From CAZXSK01 sp964642855 (GTDB lineage: Bacteria > Planctomycetota > Phycisphaerae > SM23-33), in contig CAZXSK010000003.1 of the NCBI GenBank assembly GCA_964642855.1, forward strand, positions 39,988-103,987: DNA of 64,000 nucleotides, read 5' to 3'. Both the position numbers and the translations under genes were made by a program. Below, one piece after another: positions 9,501 to 17,029 of the stretch. A model generated the notes under the pieces. The model was given only the letters and a program-made list of their open reading frames with translations. It was not told the origin of the DNA and ran no database searches. Position 1 is the first letter of the stretch. Every line of letters begins with the position of its first letter.

Positions 9501-9921
9501 CACGGTCGAGCGCCTTTCCCAGTTCACGGAAGTGGTCAATACGTACCTGACGATCTTCTCGGCCTTGGGCGGGCTGGGTCTGCTGCTGGGCAGCGTGGGG
9601 GTCGGCATCGTGGTCATGCGAAACGTCCTGGAACGACGCAGCGAACTGGCGATCCTGCGGGCGGTCGGATTCCGTCAAGGCCCGCTGCGACGGATGGTGC
9701 TGGTCGAGCATTGGATCCTCGTTGCCGCTGCGCTGGTGGTCGGAGGGGTTACCGCCATGGTGGCGATTATCCCGGCGATGCGGTCCTCGGGAGGGTCCCT
9801 GCCGATCGGGCGGATTCTGGGCCTGCTGGCAGTGGTAGCTCTCAATGGGTGCCTGTGGGCGTACGTAGCCTCGTTTCTGGCATTTCGCGGCAGGCTGTTG
9901 AGCAGTTTGCGCAGCGAGTAG
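6586..9921 (+). CDS. Large FtsX-like ABC permease
   Basis: The 1111-residue protein has an N-terminal membrane segment (about 20-45), a large extracytoplasmic domain (about 45-500), a first FtsX block of three membrane segments (about 505-625, with SFGIQKRRSQIGTLLAIGW), further segments near 660-710 and 735-755, a second extracytoplasmic domain, and a C-terminal FtsX block with MRNVLERRSELAILRAVGF. The duplicated FtsX layout with about ten membrane helices is that of large MacB-like or lipoprotein-release-type permeases. It is much longer than LolC/E (about 400 residues). It ends the operon; no gene follows until 10003. Confidence 0.85.
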   Translation: MTTGRLILRSLRYYWRTHLGVVAGAALATSILVGALAVGDSVRASLRELALSRLGNVHLAMASQDRFFRSELAESVETELKAPTAPAITLIATGSDANETYAAGSIDLVGVDSRFGQVHPDLKPATDLQDDQTVISAALARRLHVQAGQDIIVYFDDPTRVLRDMPVTRTTDTTLSARLTVKEVLPEGVNFSLLANQVAPKTAFVPLKWLGEKVQLPHRANLMLVGPSKSDRPAPTPQDADQAIADYWQLTDAGLTLTGSSFAGIELRSKRVFIDPAVSQALRTADDLQPVGIFAYFVNELRAGDQAVPYSMVAGMGTLDPDVARSRLIAPETDDGIVINTWLAEKLGASRGEQLTLTYYLMSAGRKLQTDSRSFRIERIVTMEGLAADPSLMPDFPGLAGVEDCRDWELGDAIDIDRLTQDDREYWTNHRGTPKAFVSLQAAREMWGNRYGNLTAARFREPSSTDLTDLSSRIRSHIDPASLGLFFLPVRQRALEASKASTDFGGLFLSLSFFLIAAALALTAMLFSFGIQKRRSQIGTLLAIGWGPRRVLVTLLTEGAILAAAGSAIGLVAGPIYTRLMLTGLSGVWSGAVAGGSIRYAAGPETLATGAVLGALAATLALVLALRKHVKQSPKQLISGSAGSGGERLTVRRRRRGIVWAVGVLCLGGAGGAVYFGLQSDQAAAGAFFAVGALLLTSLLCFAALGLMRLARAGGPEIRSTRALAVRNMGRRRGRSLATIGVLAAGAFLLISVESFRMNPLENAGARDSGTGGFQLWAESALPIVHDLDDPNGRDEYFLSDRKLSDIGVVPFRLREGDDASCLNLNRAQKPRLLGVDSSDLAGRDAFSFAAVVENAPEDTNPWLLLNQPQPDGAIPAIADYETVLWALHKQVGDTLEYTDQRGQTIQLRIVAATKASVLQGPVIISERSFSELFPTVEGYRLFLIDTPPDRVNTAADELASGLSDYGMEVMTTVERLSQFTEVVNTYLTIFSALGGLGLLLGSVGVGIVVMRNVLERRSELAILRAVGFRQGPLRRMVLVEHWILVAAALVVGGVTAMVAIIPAMRSSGGSLPIGRILGLLAVVALNGCLWAYVASFLAFRGRLLSSLRSE

Positions 9922-10002
9922 GTGACCAGGGGTAAATTCCGGCAGAGCGCGACCCCGCAACCCCCCGGATACGTTATAACGTAGGACGTGACTGAACGCT
10001 CG

Positions 10003-11901
10003 ATGTCCAACCTGATTCGCCTGATCCCCCTGATCGTCGGCGCCGTGGCAGCCGGTACGTTTGCAGGCTGGATCGCCGCGCCCAAACCCGAAGCCCAGCC
10101 ACGGCTTCCGGGGGCAGACAACGAACCGCCCCCCAAGGCGCTGGAAGGTCCAGCTCCGAACCTGCGCGGCATCCTGATACGTAGCGATCACAGGCCTTCG
10201 GACCTGCCCGGCCACTGGCCCAATTTCCGGGGTCCGGCCAGTGACGGCAAGGTACACGAAGACGTCGCCCTCGCCGACACCTGGCCGGAGGATGGCCCGA
10301 AGGAGCTCTGGAGCATCGAGGTCGGCGAAGGTCACGCCGGAGCTGCCGTCGCCAATGGCTGCGTCTACATCCTCGATTACGACGACCGTCGAAGCTCCGA
10401 CATCCGCGACGATGACATCCGCAGGCCCTTCGCGTTCTGCCAGCGACTGGTCGAACAAGGGCAACTCCAAGCCGCCTCCCCCGCCCGAAGGATCTGGCAG
10501 CTTCTGGACGAACAAGCCCGCGAGGCAGCAACCCGAATCGCAAGCCAGGCCGCAGAAGTCGGTCCGCCCGAACCCGCCGCGCCCCCGTCAGAAGGCCCCA
10601 TGGCCGGGGTTACCGTCTACGGGCCCGAAACCTACGAACGGTCTCCCGTCGACCCCAAACTGCGCAGCACGCTGATCGAGGGCCTCAACAAGGTCATCGC
10701 AGCCGAAAACTTCTACCGCCAGCAGGACTTCCAGAATCTCACCCTCGGCGAGGAAGCGAAGAAGTATCGCGACCGCTTCGCAGACGGCCTGGCTACCAAG
10801 CGACTCGAGCGGTTCAACCGCCTGCTGATCGACGCGGCGTTTGAGGGGATGATCCTGCCCGCCTGGCCGGGCGACGTGATCCGGTGTCTCTCGCTCGAAG
10901 ACGGGCGGGAGATCTGGCGGTACCTCTACCCCGTGCTGGTCAAGCGAAACCACGGGATGAGCCGGTCGATTCCCGCCGTGGCGGACGGCAGCGTGGTCGC
11001 CCTCGGACCGATGGGCCACGCCACGTGCGTCGACGCAGCGACGGGGGAGTTGAAATGGGGCATGGATTTCGTGCGAGAGTACGGAACGGTTGTCCCGGAG
11101 TGGTGGGCCAGTCAGTCGCCGATCATTGAGAACAGCAGGGCGATCTTCGCCCCGGCAGGCAGCGCCCTGATGATCGCCGTGGATCTCGACAGCGGCCAGA
11201 CCGTTTGGAGTGTGCCCAACCCCGACGGCTGGAACATGTCCCACGCATCGATCATCCCCATGGAATACGCCGGGCGGCGAATGTACGTCTATGTCGCAGG
11301 CCTGGGCACTACGGGCAACAGCGCGGGGGTAATCGCCGTTTCGCCCGAAGGCCAGATCGTCTGGAAGACAGACGAGTGGGCTCACCGCGTGGCCGCACCC
11401 AGTGCAGTCTACTGTGACCAAGGCCGGGTGTTCGTCAGCGCGGGCTACGGCGTGGGGTCGATTCTTCTGCAGATGAAAGTGCAGGACGAGGGGCTGACGG
11501 TGGAAGTGATCGATCGTCTTGGTCCGACGGAGTTTGGTTCCGAACAGCAGACGCCTGTCTACCACGATGGCGTGTTGCTGGCGACGCTGGGCAGGTACGA
11601 TGCCGGCGAGGACGAAATGCAGTTCGCTTGTCTCAAGCCGACCGGGGAACACCTCTGGACGAGCGGCCGGGATGAACGCTTCGGCCTGGGGCCCTACATT
11701 CTTGCCGACGGGAAGATCTACGTACTCAACGACGAGGGCGTGCTGACCATGCTCCGCCTGTCGAAGGACCGCTATCAGAAGTTGGGACGGGCGAAAGTTC
11801 TGCCCGGGCACGATTCCTGGGCGCCGATCACCCTGACCGGCGGGAGGATGATCATCCGCGACCTGACGAACATGACCTGCCTGGACCTGCGAAAGCAGTA
11901 G
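10003..11901 (+). CDS. Membrane-anchored PQQ-like beta-propeller protein
   Basis: The product has 632 residues from the ATG at 10003; a GTG at 9988 would add five residues and neither has a clear ribosome site. An N-terminal hydrophobic stretch (LIPLIVGAVAAGTFAGWIA) acts as signal or anchor. HWPNFRGPASDGK and blades such as GCVYILDYDD, VIRCLSLEDGREIWRY and ATCVDAATGELKWGM mark a PQQ-like propeller. A helical insertion at about 135-270, rich in Glu, Arg and Gln, interrupts the early blades. It stands 115 bases before the redox operon and in the same direction, so co-function is likely but not shown. Confidence 0.75.
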   Translation: MSNLIRLIPLIVGAVAAGTFAGWIAAPKPEAQPRLPGADNEPPPKALEGPAPNLRGILIRSDHRPSDLPGHWPNFRGPASDGKVHEDVALADTWPEDGPKELWSIEVGEGHAGAAVANGCVYILDYDDRRSSDIRDDDIRRPFAFCQRLVEQGQLQAASPARRIWQLLDEQAREAATRIASQAAEVGPPEPAAPPSEGPMAGVTVYGPETYERSPVDPKLRSTLIEGLNKVIAAENFYRQQDFQNLTLGEEAKKYRDRFADGLATKRLERFNRLLIDAAFEGMILPAWPGDVIRCLSLEDGREIWRYLYPVLVKRNHGMSRSIPAVADGSVVALGPMGHATCVDAATGELKWGMDFVREYGTVVPEWWASQSPIIENSRAIFAPAGSALMIAVDLDSGQTVWSVPNPDGWNMSHASIIPMEYAGRRMYVYVAGLGTTGNSAGVIAVSPEGQIVWKTDEWAHRVAAPSAVYCDQGRVFVSAGYGVGSILLQMKVQDEGLTVEVIDRLGPTEFGSEQQTPVYHDGVLLATLGRYDAGEDEMQFACLKPTGEHLWTSGRDERFGLGPYILADGKIYVLNDEGVLTMLRLSKDRYQKLGRAKVLPGHDSWAPITLTGGRMIIRDLTNMTCLDLRKQ

Positions 11902-12016
11902 CCTGTGGGCCGATTCGCCCTCGGTACCGCGGGTCGATCTGGTACAATGTTGAATCCCCGATCGGCCCATGTCCCGGGCGAATCACTCGAAGACGAGAAC
12001 ATCGACGGAACGAACC

Positions 12017-13018
12017 ATGAGCACGACGAAACGAGGCATCCTGGCAGCAGCAGCTGCGGTGGCGGTGGTCCTTGTGCTCGTGCACGTGGTAAGCACCTAC
12101 GACTACACCGGCCGGCAGGGAGACAGGCTCTCGCCCCAGTTCACCCACGACACCAAGGGACTCCGCAAGATCGACCCCGGATTGTTGACCTGGCGCGAGC
12201 AGTCGACGCTGGAGACAGCGATGGACGCCCCGCGCGGCATCGCGGTGGGCCCGGACAAGCTGCTTTACGTAGCCGGGGACAACCTCGTTCGGGCGATCGA
12301 CCAGACCGGCCTGGCGATCCGCGAGATCGAGACCACGGGCCCGGCCCGGTGCGTCGCCGTCGCCGACGACCTGACCGTGTATGTGGGTGTGGAAGGCGGC
12401 GTCGAGTCTTACGACCAGCACGGCAGGAAGATTACGCAGTGGAAGGCGCCATCCGAGCAGGCTGTGGTGACCGGCCTGGCCGTGACCGACGACGCCGTCT
12501 ACGTGGCCGACTCCGGGGGGCGGATCGTGCTGAGGTACAGCCGCGACGGCCAGTTGCGCAATCGCATCGCCCGGCGTGATCCGGTGGACGGCTATCCCGG
12601 GCTGAAAGTGCCCAGCCCGTCGCTGACGGTGGCGGTCGATTCCCAAGGGCGGATCGTGGTGACCAATCCGGGACACATGCGGATTGAGACCCACACCCCG
12701 GCCGGGGAGTTCCAGTTTGACTGGGGCGAATCTTCAAACGTCGATATCCGCGGCTTCAGCCCGTGCTGCAACCCGTGCGGGATCGCCATCGACGGGAAGG
12801 GAAACATCCTGACAGCCGAGAAGGGCACGAATTTCGAGACGGTCAAGGTGTTCGACCGCGACGGGCATCTGATGTCCGTCGTCGCCGGACCGGACCGGTT
12901 CGACCCGGGAACGCGATATCTTCAGGTAGCCTGGAGCCACGACGGCCAGGCTGTGGTGCTGGACCCCGCCCGCAAACAGGTTCGCCTGTTTTCACAGATC
13001 GAGAAGGACAGCGAATGA
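12017..13018 (+). CDS. NHL-repeat beta-propeller protein
   Basis: The 333-residue product starts at the ATG at 12017, where a signal anchor begins (GILAAAAAVAVVLVLVHVVS). Repeats such as PRGIAVGPDKLLYVAGDNLVRAID, VTGLAVTDDAVYVADSGGR and NPCGIAIDGKGNILTAEK are NHL-type blades. A Cys pair (SPCCNPCG) stands in the last part and could be a metal or disulfide site. It probably folds in the periplasm. The stop overlaps the ATG of the next small gene by ATGA, so it is the first gene of the redox operon that runs to 20997. Confidence 0.75.
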   Translation: MSTTKRGILAAAAAVAVVLVLVHVVSTYDYTGRQGDRLSPQFTHDTKGLRKIDPGLLTWREQSTLETAMDAPRGIAVGPDKLLYVAGDNLVRAIDQTGLAIREIETTGPARCVAVADDLTVYVGVEGGVESYDQHGRKITQWKAPSEQAVVTGLAVTDDAVYVADSGGRIVLRYSRDGQLRNRIARRDPVDGYPGLKVPSPSLTVAVDSQGRIVVTNPGHMRIETHTPAGEFQFDWGESSNVDIRGFSPCCNPCGIAIDGKGNILTAEKGTNFETVKVFDRDGHLMSVVAGPDRFDPGTRYLQVAWSHDGQAVVLDPARKQVRLFSQIEKDSE

Positions 13019-13254
13019 GCAAGCCATCCCATGTCGACCGGCGCGAGTTCTTCCGCCGCATCGGACAGGCCGGTGCCGGAGCGGCGATTGCCGGCCTGGC
13101 CGTAGCGCTGACCGTTCGGGATCGCGGCAAGGCGGGCGTCAATCGCAGCGAACACGTCTGCCGGGGCAACGGAGTCTGCGACGGGTGTGGGTCCCTCGCC
13201 CAATGCAAGTTGCCCCAGGCGATGGCCACCCGACGCGACAGCCGAAAGCGGTAA
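13015..13254 (+). CDS. Small Tat-exported four-cysteine protein
   Basis: This 79-residue product is largely a signal: a twin-arginine motif DRREFFRRIGQAG (residues 6-18), a hydrophobic Ala/Gly stretch, and a short mature part. The mature part carries CRGNGVCDGCGSLAQC (C-x5-C-x2-C-x5-C), enough for one Fe-S cluster or two disulfides. Tat export suggests that a cofactor is inserted before export. The ATG overlaps the NHL gene stop, and the next gene, a NapG-like ferredoxin, begins 18 bases later. I do not recognise a named family. It may be a small electron carrier or a subunit of the NapGH-like complex. Confidence 0.65.
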   Translation: MSKPSHVDRREFFRRIGQAGAGAAIAGLAVALTVRDRGKAGVNRSEHVCRGNGVCDGCGSLAQCKLPQAMATRRDSRKR

Positions 13255-13272
13255 CCGAGAGCGAACGCTTCC

Positions 13273-13869
13273 ATGAGTGACGACGACAGGAACAAACCCG
13301 ACAAGATCACCCGGCGATCGATTCTGGGTCACGGCCTGCGAGGCGCAGCCCTGGTGGGTCTTGGCAGTGCGGGCTACGCACTGGCCAAAGACGGCCTGGA
13401 CGAGGAACTCGTCTGGCAGATCGACCCGGACAAGTGCACCAAGTGCGGCAACTGCGCGAATTACTGCGTGCTCAAACCCTCCGCGGTCAAGTGCGTGCAC
13501 GGCTACGACATCTGCGGGTACTGCAAGATCTGCCTGGGCTACTTCAAGCCCAACCCCAATGAGTTGACCACCGCCGCAGAGAACCAGTTGTGTCCGACCG
13601 GGGCCATCGAGCGACAGTTCGTGGAGAGTCCCTACTTCGAGTACAACATCGACGAAGACAAGTGCATCGGTTGTGCGATCTGCGTGAAGGGCTGCGAAGA
13701 AGCCGGCAACGGCTCGCTGTTCCTGCAGGTTCGGCACAATCTGTGCGTCAACTGCAACGAGTGCGCCATTGCAGCTGCCTGCCCGGCCGATGCGTTCGTT
13801 CGGATCCCCGCCTCGCAGGCGTACCTGATCAAGTCCCGAGACGGAAGCAAGCAGGAGGACGAGGGTTGA
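13273..13869 (+). CDS. NapG/MauM-like Tat ferredoxin
   Basis: The 198-residue protein begins with a Tat signal (ITRRSILGHGLRGAALVGLG). The mature part has cysteine clusters CTKCGNCANYC, CGYCKIC, LCPTGAI, CIGCAICVKGC and CVNCNECAIAAACPADAF, giving three to four [4Fe-4S] sites as in NapG and MauM. Known NapG passes electrons from the NapH quinol site to a periplasmic reductase. No NapA, NapB or methylamine dehydrogenase gene is in the window, so the terminal partner differs or lies elsewhere. The stop overlaps the TTG start of the NapH-like gene. Confidence 0.85.
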   Translation: MSDDDRNKPDKITRRSILGHGLRGAALVGLGSAGYALAKDGLDEELVWQIDPDKCTKCGNCANYCVLKPSAVKCVHGYDICGYCKICLGYFKPNPNELTTAAENQLCPTGAIERQFVESPYFEYNIDEDKCIGCAICVKGCEEAGNGSLFLQVRHNLCVNCNECAIAAACPADAFVRIPASQAYLIKSRDGSKQEDEG

Positions 13870-15158
13870 TACGGAAGGTCCTGCTGCTGCTGTTCGTGCT
13901 GGGTCTGGCTGTACCCGCGCTGGGCGTGGAGCGATTCCCGCCGCCGGACTTCCAGTCGGATTACCAGATCCCGAGCCCGACGACGCCCAACCCGCGCTCG
14001 ACGACGTGGGAATGGGTCGATGTCGGCGTGCTGATAGCTACGCTGCTTCTCGGCTCGTACTTCGCGCTGAAGCTGCGATCTCGACTGGCGATTTTCCTGC
14101 TCGTGCTGTTCTCGCTGGCGTATTTCGGCTTCTTCCGCAAAGGCTGCGTCTGCCCGATCGGCGCCATCCAGAACGTGTCGCTGTCCCTGTGGGACGCAAC
14201 GTACATCCTGCCGATCGGGATCGTGCTGTTCTTCCTGCTGCCGCTGGCATTCACGCTGCTGTTCGGCCGGAGTTTCTGCGGCTCGGTCTGCCCCCTGGGC
14301 GCGGTCCAGGACGTCGTGCTCGTCAAGCCGGTGAAGGTTCCGCGCTGGCTGGAGCACGGGTTGGGCCTGATCGCGTGGGTCTACCTGGCGGCTGCGATTC
14401 TCTTCGCCGCCACCGGGGCGTTGTTCATCATCTGTCTGTACGATCCGTTCGTGGCGATCTTCCGATTCTCGGGTGCCACGGCCGTGCTGATCATCGGGGC
14501 GGTGCTGATCGGGCTGTCTCTGTTCGTCGGCCGGCCTTACTGCCGGTTCCTCTGTCCGCTGGGCGCGATGTTCCGCGTGATAGGCCGATTCTCAGCCAAG
14601 CGGGTGACGATCACGCCCGACCAGTGCATTCGCTGCAGGCTCTGCGAAGATGCCTGCCCCTTCAACGCGATCGACGCGCCCAATGACGAGGACCAGCAGA
14701 AAAGTCGTCTGGAGGGCAAGGGCATGCTCGTCGTGATGCTCCTGCTGCTGCCGGTGCTGGTGGTCGGAGTGGGGTTCGGGGCTTCGCTGCTCCGCGACCC
14801 GTTCGCGAAGGTCCATCCGCGCGTGCAACTGGCCGAGCGGGTCTGGCTGGAGGAGCAAGGCAGGGTCCAAGGCCTCACCGACGCCAGCGAGGCGTTCCGC
14901 AAGGGCGCGGTCAGCACCACCGAGCTCTACGCTCAGGCAGCTGAACTGCGGGAAGATTTCTACTGGGGCGCCTGGATGGCAGGCGGTCTGGTCGGGTTGG
15001 TTATCGGGTTGAAGTTGATAGAGCTTTCGATACACCGGACGCGAACCGAGTACGAGGCCAACCGGTCTCTGTGCGTCGCATGCGGCCGATGTTTCCGCTA
15101 CTGCCCCGTCGAGCAGAAGCGGAGGCGGGACAAGAAACGGGAGAAAAGCAAGACATGA
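13866..15158 (+). CDS. NapH/MauN-like membrane Fe-S protein
   Basis: The TTG at 13866, overlapping the previous stop as TTGA, gives 430 residues and puts a signal-like helix (LLLLFVLGLAVPALG) at the start; no ATG fits. About eight membrane helices follow. The repeated motif CxxxCPLGA is present twice (CGSVCPLGA, CRFLCPLGA) with a third form KGCVCPIGA, typical of NapH, NosR and RdxA proteins. There are two ferredoxin sites, CIRCRLCEDACPFNAI and, at the C-terminus, CVACGRCFRYCP. Such proteins oxidise quinol and deliver electrons to a periplasmic ferredoxin. Its stop overlaps the next ATG. Confidence 0.85.
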   Translation: MIRKVLLLLFVLGLAVPALGVERFPPPDFQSDYQIPSPTTPNPRSTTWEWVDVGVLIATLLLGSYFALKLRSRLAIFLLVLFSLAYFGFFRKGCVCPIGAIQNVSLSLWDATYILPIGIVLFFLLPLAFTLLFGRSFCGSVCPLGAVQDVVLVKPVKVPRWLEHGLGLIAWVYLAAAILFAATGALFIICLYDPFVAIFRFSGATAVLIIGAVLIGLSLFVGRPYCRFLCPLGAMFRVIGRFSAKRVTITPDQCIRCRLCEDACPFNAIDAPNDEDQQKSRLEGKGMLVVMLLLLPVLVVGVGFGASLLRDPFAKVHPRVQLAERVWLEEQGRVQGLTDASEAFRKGAVSTTELYAQAAELREDFYWGAWMAGGLVGLVIGLKLIELSIHRTRTEYEANRSLCVACGRCFRYCPVEQKRRRDKKREKSKT

Positions 15159-17023
15159 TGGCCAAGGCAGACAGCGAGCAGAGCAAGACGATCCGCACCG
15201 CCCAGTGGCGTGGCGCGATGATCGGCACCAGCGCGGTGGCGGGGGTCTTTACTCTCGCGGTGTTCTCGGTGCTCGCGTTCACCTGGTTCCTGAATCTCAC
15301 CCAGGACCCCACCGACACCCAGCAGGTGCTCTCCCTGGAGCGCGTGCTCAAGGAGCACCCGGCCGACGAAACCGTCCGCCAGGAGTACCGCAAGCTGGAC
15401 ACCAAGATCCGGGGCAACTACTTCATGCGCCAATGGATTCTTGATACCGGAGCCTGGCTGCTGACCATTGGGGCAGGCGTGTTCCTGGTGACCGCCATGA
15501 TCGCGGGCGAACTGGGGCGCAAGCTGCCCATGCCCGGGGGCGAAGGTGACGCCGATCGCGAGACCAAGGCCTCGGGGCGGCGTGCGGTGGCCTTCGGGCT
15601 GATCCTGCTTGTCGGGGCGGCGGTCGTTCTCGTCTGGGCAGCCCGGGGAAACATGCACAGCGATGCACTGGCTGCGCTGTCGGACGACACGCTGGGCCGG
15701 CCTGACGCGAAGAGCCGGACAGATGGCCAGGGACCCGTCACCAACAACGGCGGAAACGGACAGACGGCGACCAACCCGGAGGGCAACGACCAGGTTGAGC
15801 CCAAGGATCCCAAGCCGCAGGAACCCGCCTACGCCTCGCCGGCTGAGATGCGCAAGAACTGGCCGGCGTTCCGCGGATACAACAACTCCGGCGTCTGCTA
15901 CTTCGAGAACATACCCACCGAGTGGAGCGAGCCGGACAAGAAGAACATCGCCTGGAAAGTGCCCGTCGCCCTGCCCGGGCTGAGTTCCCCGGTGGTCTGG
16001 GAGGATAAGATCTTCCTGACCGGTGCGACGCGCCAGAAGCGCGAGGTCTACTGCTACAGCGTCAAGGACGGCAAGCTGCTGTGGACGGGCACCTATAAGT
16101 CCAACCCCGACGCGCCGGAAGACTACCCGGTGTACGAGTCGGTCGAAGACATGATCCACGCCGCCCCCACGCCCGTGGTCGACGGCAAGCACGTGTACGC
16201 CTTCTTCGCCAACGGCGAGGTGGTCTGCTTCGACCTGGAGGGTAAGTTCGTGTGGTCCACGTACGTCGCATCCCCGGAGGGCAACAGCTACGGCAACTCG
16301 GCCTCGCTGCTGAAGTACCGCGACAAGGTGATCGTTCTGCATGACGGCCAGGTGACCGGCCTGTACGCGCTGGACGGCCTGACGGGCAAGCAACTGTGGA
16401 TGCGCGAGAGACAGGGCTTCACGTGGGCCTCGCCGATCCTGATCCGTACGGCCAAGGGCAGCGAGCAGGTCGCGGTCTCCTCCAATCCGGTGCTGGAAGC
16501 CTACGACGCCAACAGCGGCAAGCCCCTCTGGGCAACGGAATACTTCTACGGCGACGTAGCCCCCTCGCCGATTTTCGCAGCCAACAAGGTAATCGCGGCG
16601 TTCAAGGGCAGCGGCATGCTGGCTGTGGACCCCGACGAAAAAGGCAAGATGCTCTGGGAAAGCTACGAGCTGGAAGAAGCGGAGTTCCCGGAGACCACCA
16701 GCCCGGTCGCGGACGACAAGTATGTCTACTTCTATGAAGGCGGCATGCTGGTTTGCTCCGACCTCGAATCCGGAGAAACCGTCTATGAGGAGTACGTAGG
16801 GGAAGACGCCTCCTACGCCTCTCCGACCATCGTCGGCGACAAGCTGATGATCTTCTGCTACAACAAGACACTCGTCGTACAGACGGGCAAGGAATACAAG
16901 CTGATCCGCACCAACGCCCTCGACGGCCAGGAGGTCATCCATGCCTCGCCGGCCTTCCTTCCGGGCAAGGTCTTCATCCGCGGCAGCAAGAACCTCTACT
17001 GCATCCAGGCCAAAGGTGAGTGA
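15155..17023 (+). CDS. Membrane-anchored PQQ-like beta-propeller protein of the redox operon
   Basis: The 622-residue product (ATGATG at 15155, ATGA overlap with the NapH-like stop) has three membrane helices (about 20-43, 87-107, 133-155), a Gly/Asn/Pro-rich linker, then WPAFRGYNNSGV and a propeller with blades KREVYCYSVKDGKLLWTG, YGNSASLLKYRDKVIVLHD and TGLYALDGLTGKQLW. It is the only propeller here with several membrane helices and it sits between the quinol-oxidising and NADH-oxidising parts, so it may tether the assembly or bind a periplasmic partner. PQQ binding is not shown. The next gene starts 6 bases after the stop. Confidence 0.75.
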   Translation: MMAKADSEQSKTIRTAQWRGAMIGTSAVAGVFTLAVFSVLAFTWFLNLTQDPTDTQQVLSLERVLKEHPADETVRQEYRKLDTKIRGNYFMRQWILDTGAWLLTIGAGVFLVTAMIAGELGRKLPMPGGEGDADRETKASGRRAVAFGLILLVGAAVVLVWAARGNMHSDALAALSDDTLGRPDAKSRTDGQGPVTNNGGNGQTATNPEGNDQVEPKDPKPQEPAYASPAEMRKNWPAFRGYNNSGVCYFENIPTEWSEPDKKNIAWKVPVALPGLSSPVVWEDKIFLTGATRQKREVYCYSVKDGKLLWTGTYKSNPDAPEDYPVYESVEDMIHAAPTPVVDGKHVYAFFANGEVVCFDLEGKFVWSTYVASPEGNSYGNSASLLKYRDKVIVLHDGQVTGLYALDGLTGKQLWMRERQGFTWASPILIRTAKGSEQVAVSSNPVLEAYDANSGKPLWATEYFYGDVAPSPIFAANKVIAAFKGSGMLAVDPDEKGKMLWESYELEEAEFPETTSPVADDKYVYFYEGGMLVCSDLESGETVYEEYVGEDASYASPTIVGDKLMIFCYNKTLVVQTGKEYKLIRTNALDGQEVIHASPAFLPGKVFIRGSKNLYCIQAKGE

Positions 17024-17029
17024 TCTTCC

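Noticed and set aside
7429..10515. A 1028-codon open frame on the - strand across the FtsX permease and the next propeller
   Set aside because: It crosses two clear + strand genes and shows only Arg/Gln-rich shadow sequence.
10003..17023. True PQQ-dependent dehydrogenases for the propeller proteins
   Set aside because: The blades are PQQ-like, but the catalytic features of quinoprotein dehydrogenases (vicinal Cys-Cys at the cofactor, catalytic Asp context) were not seen, so only a propeller is claimed.
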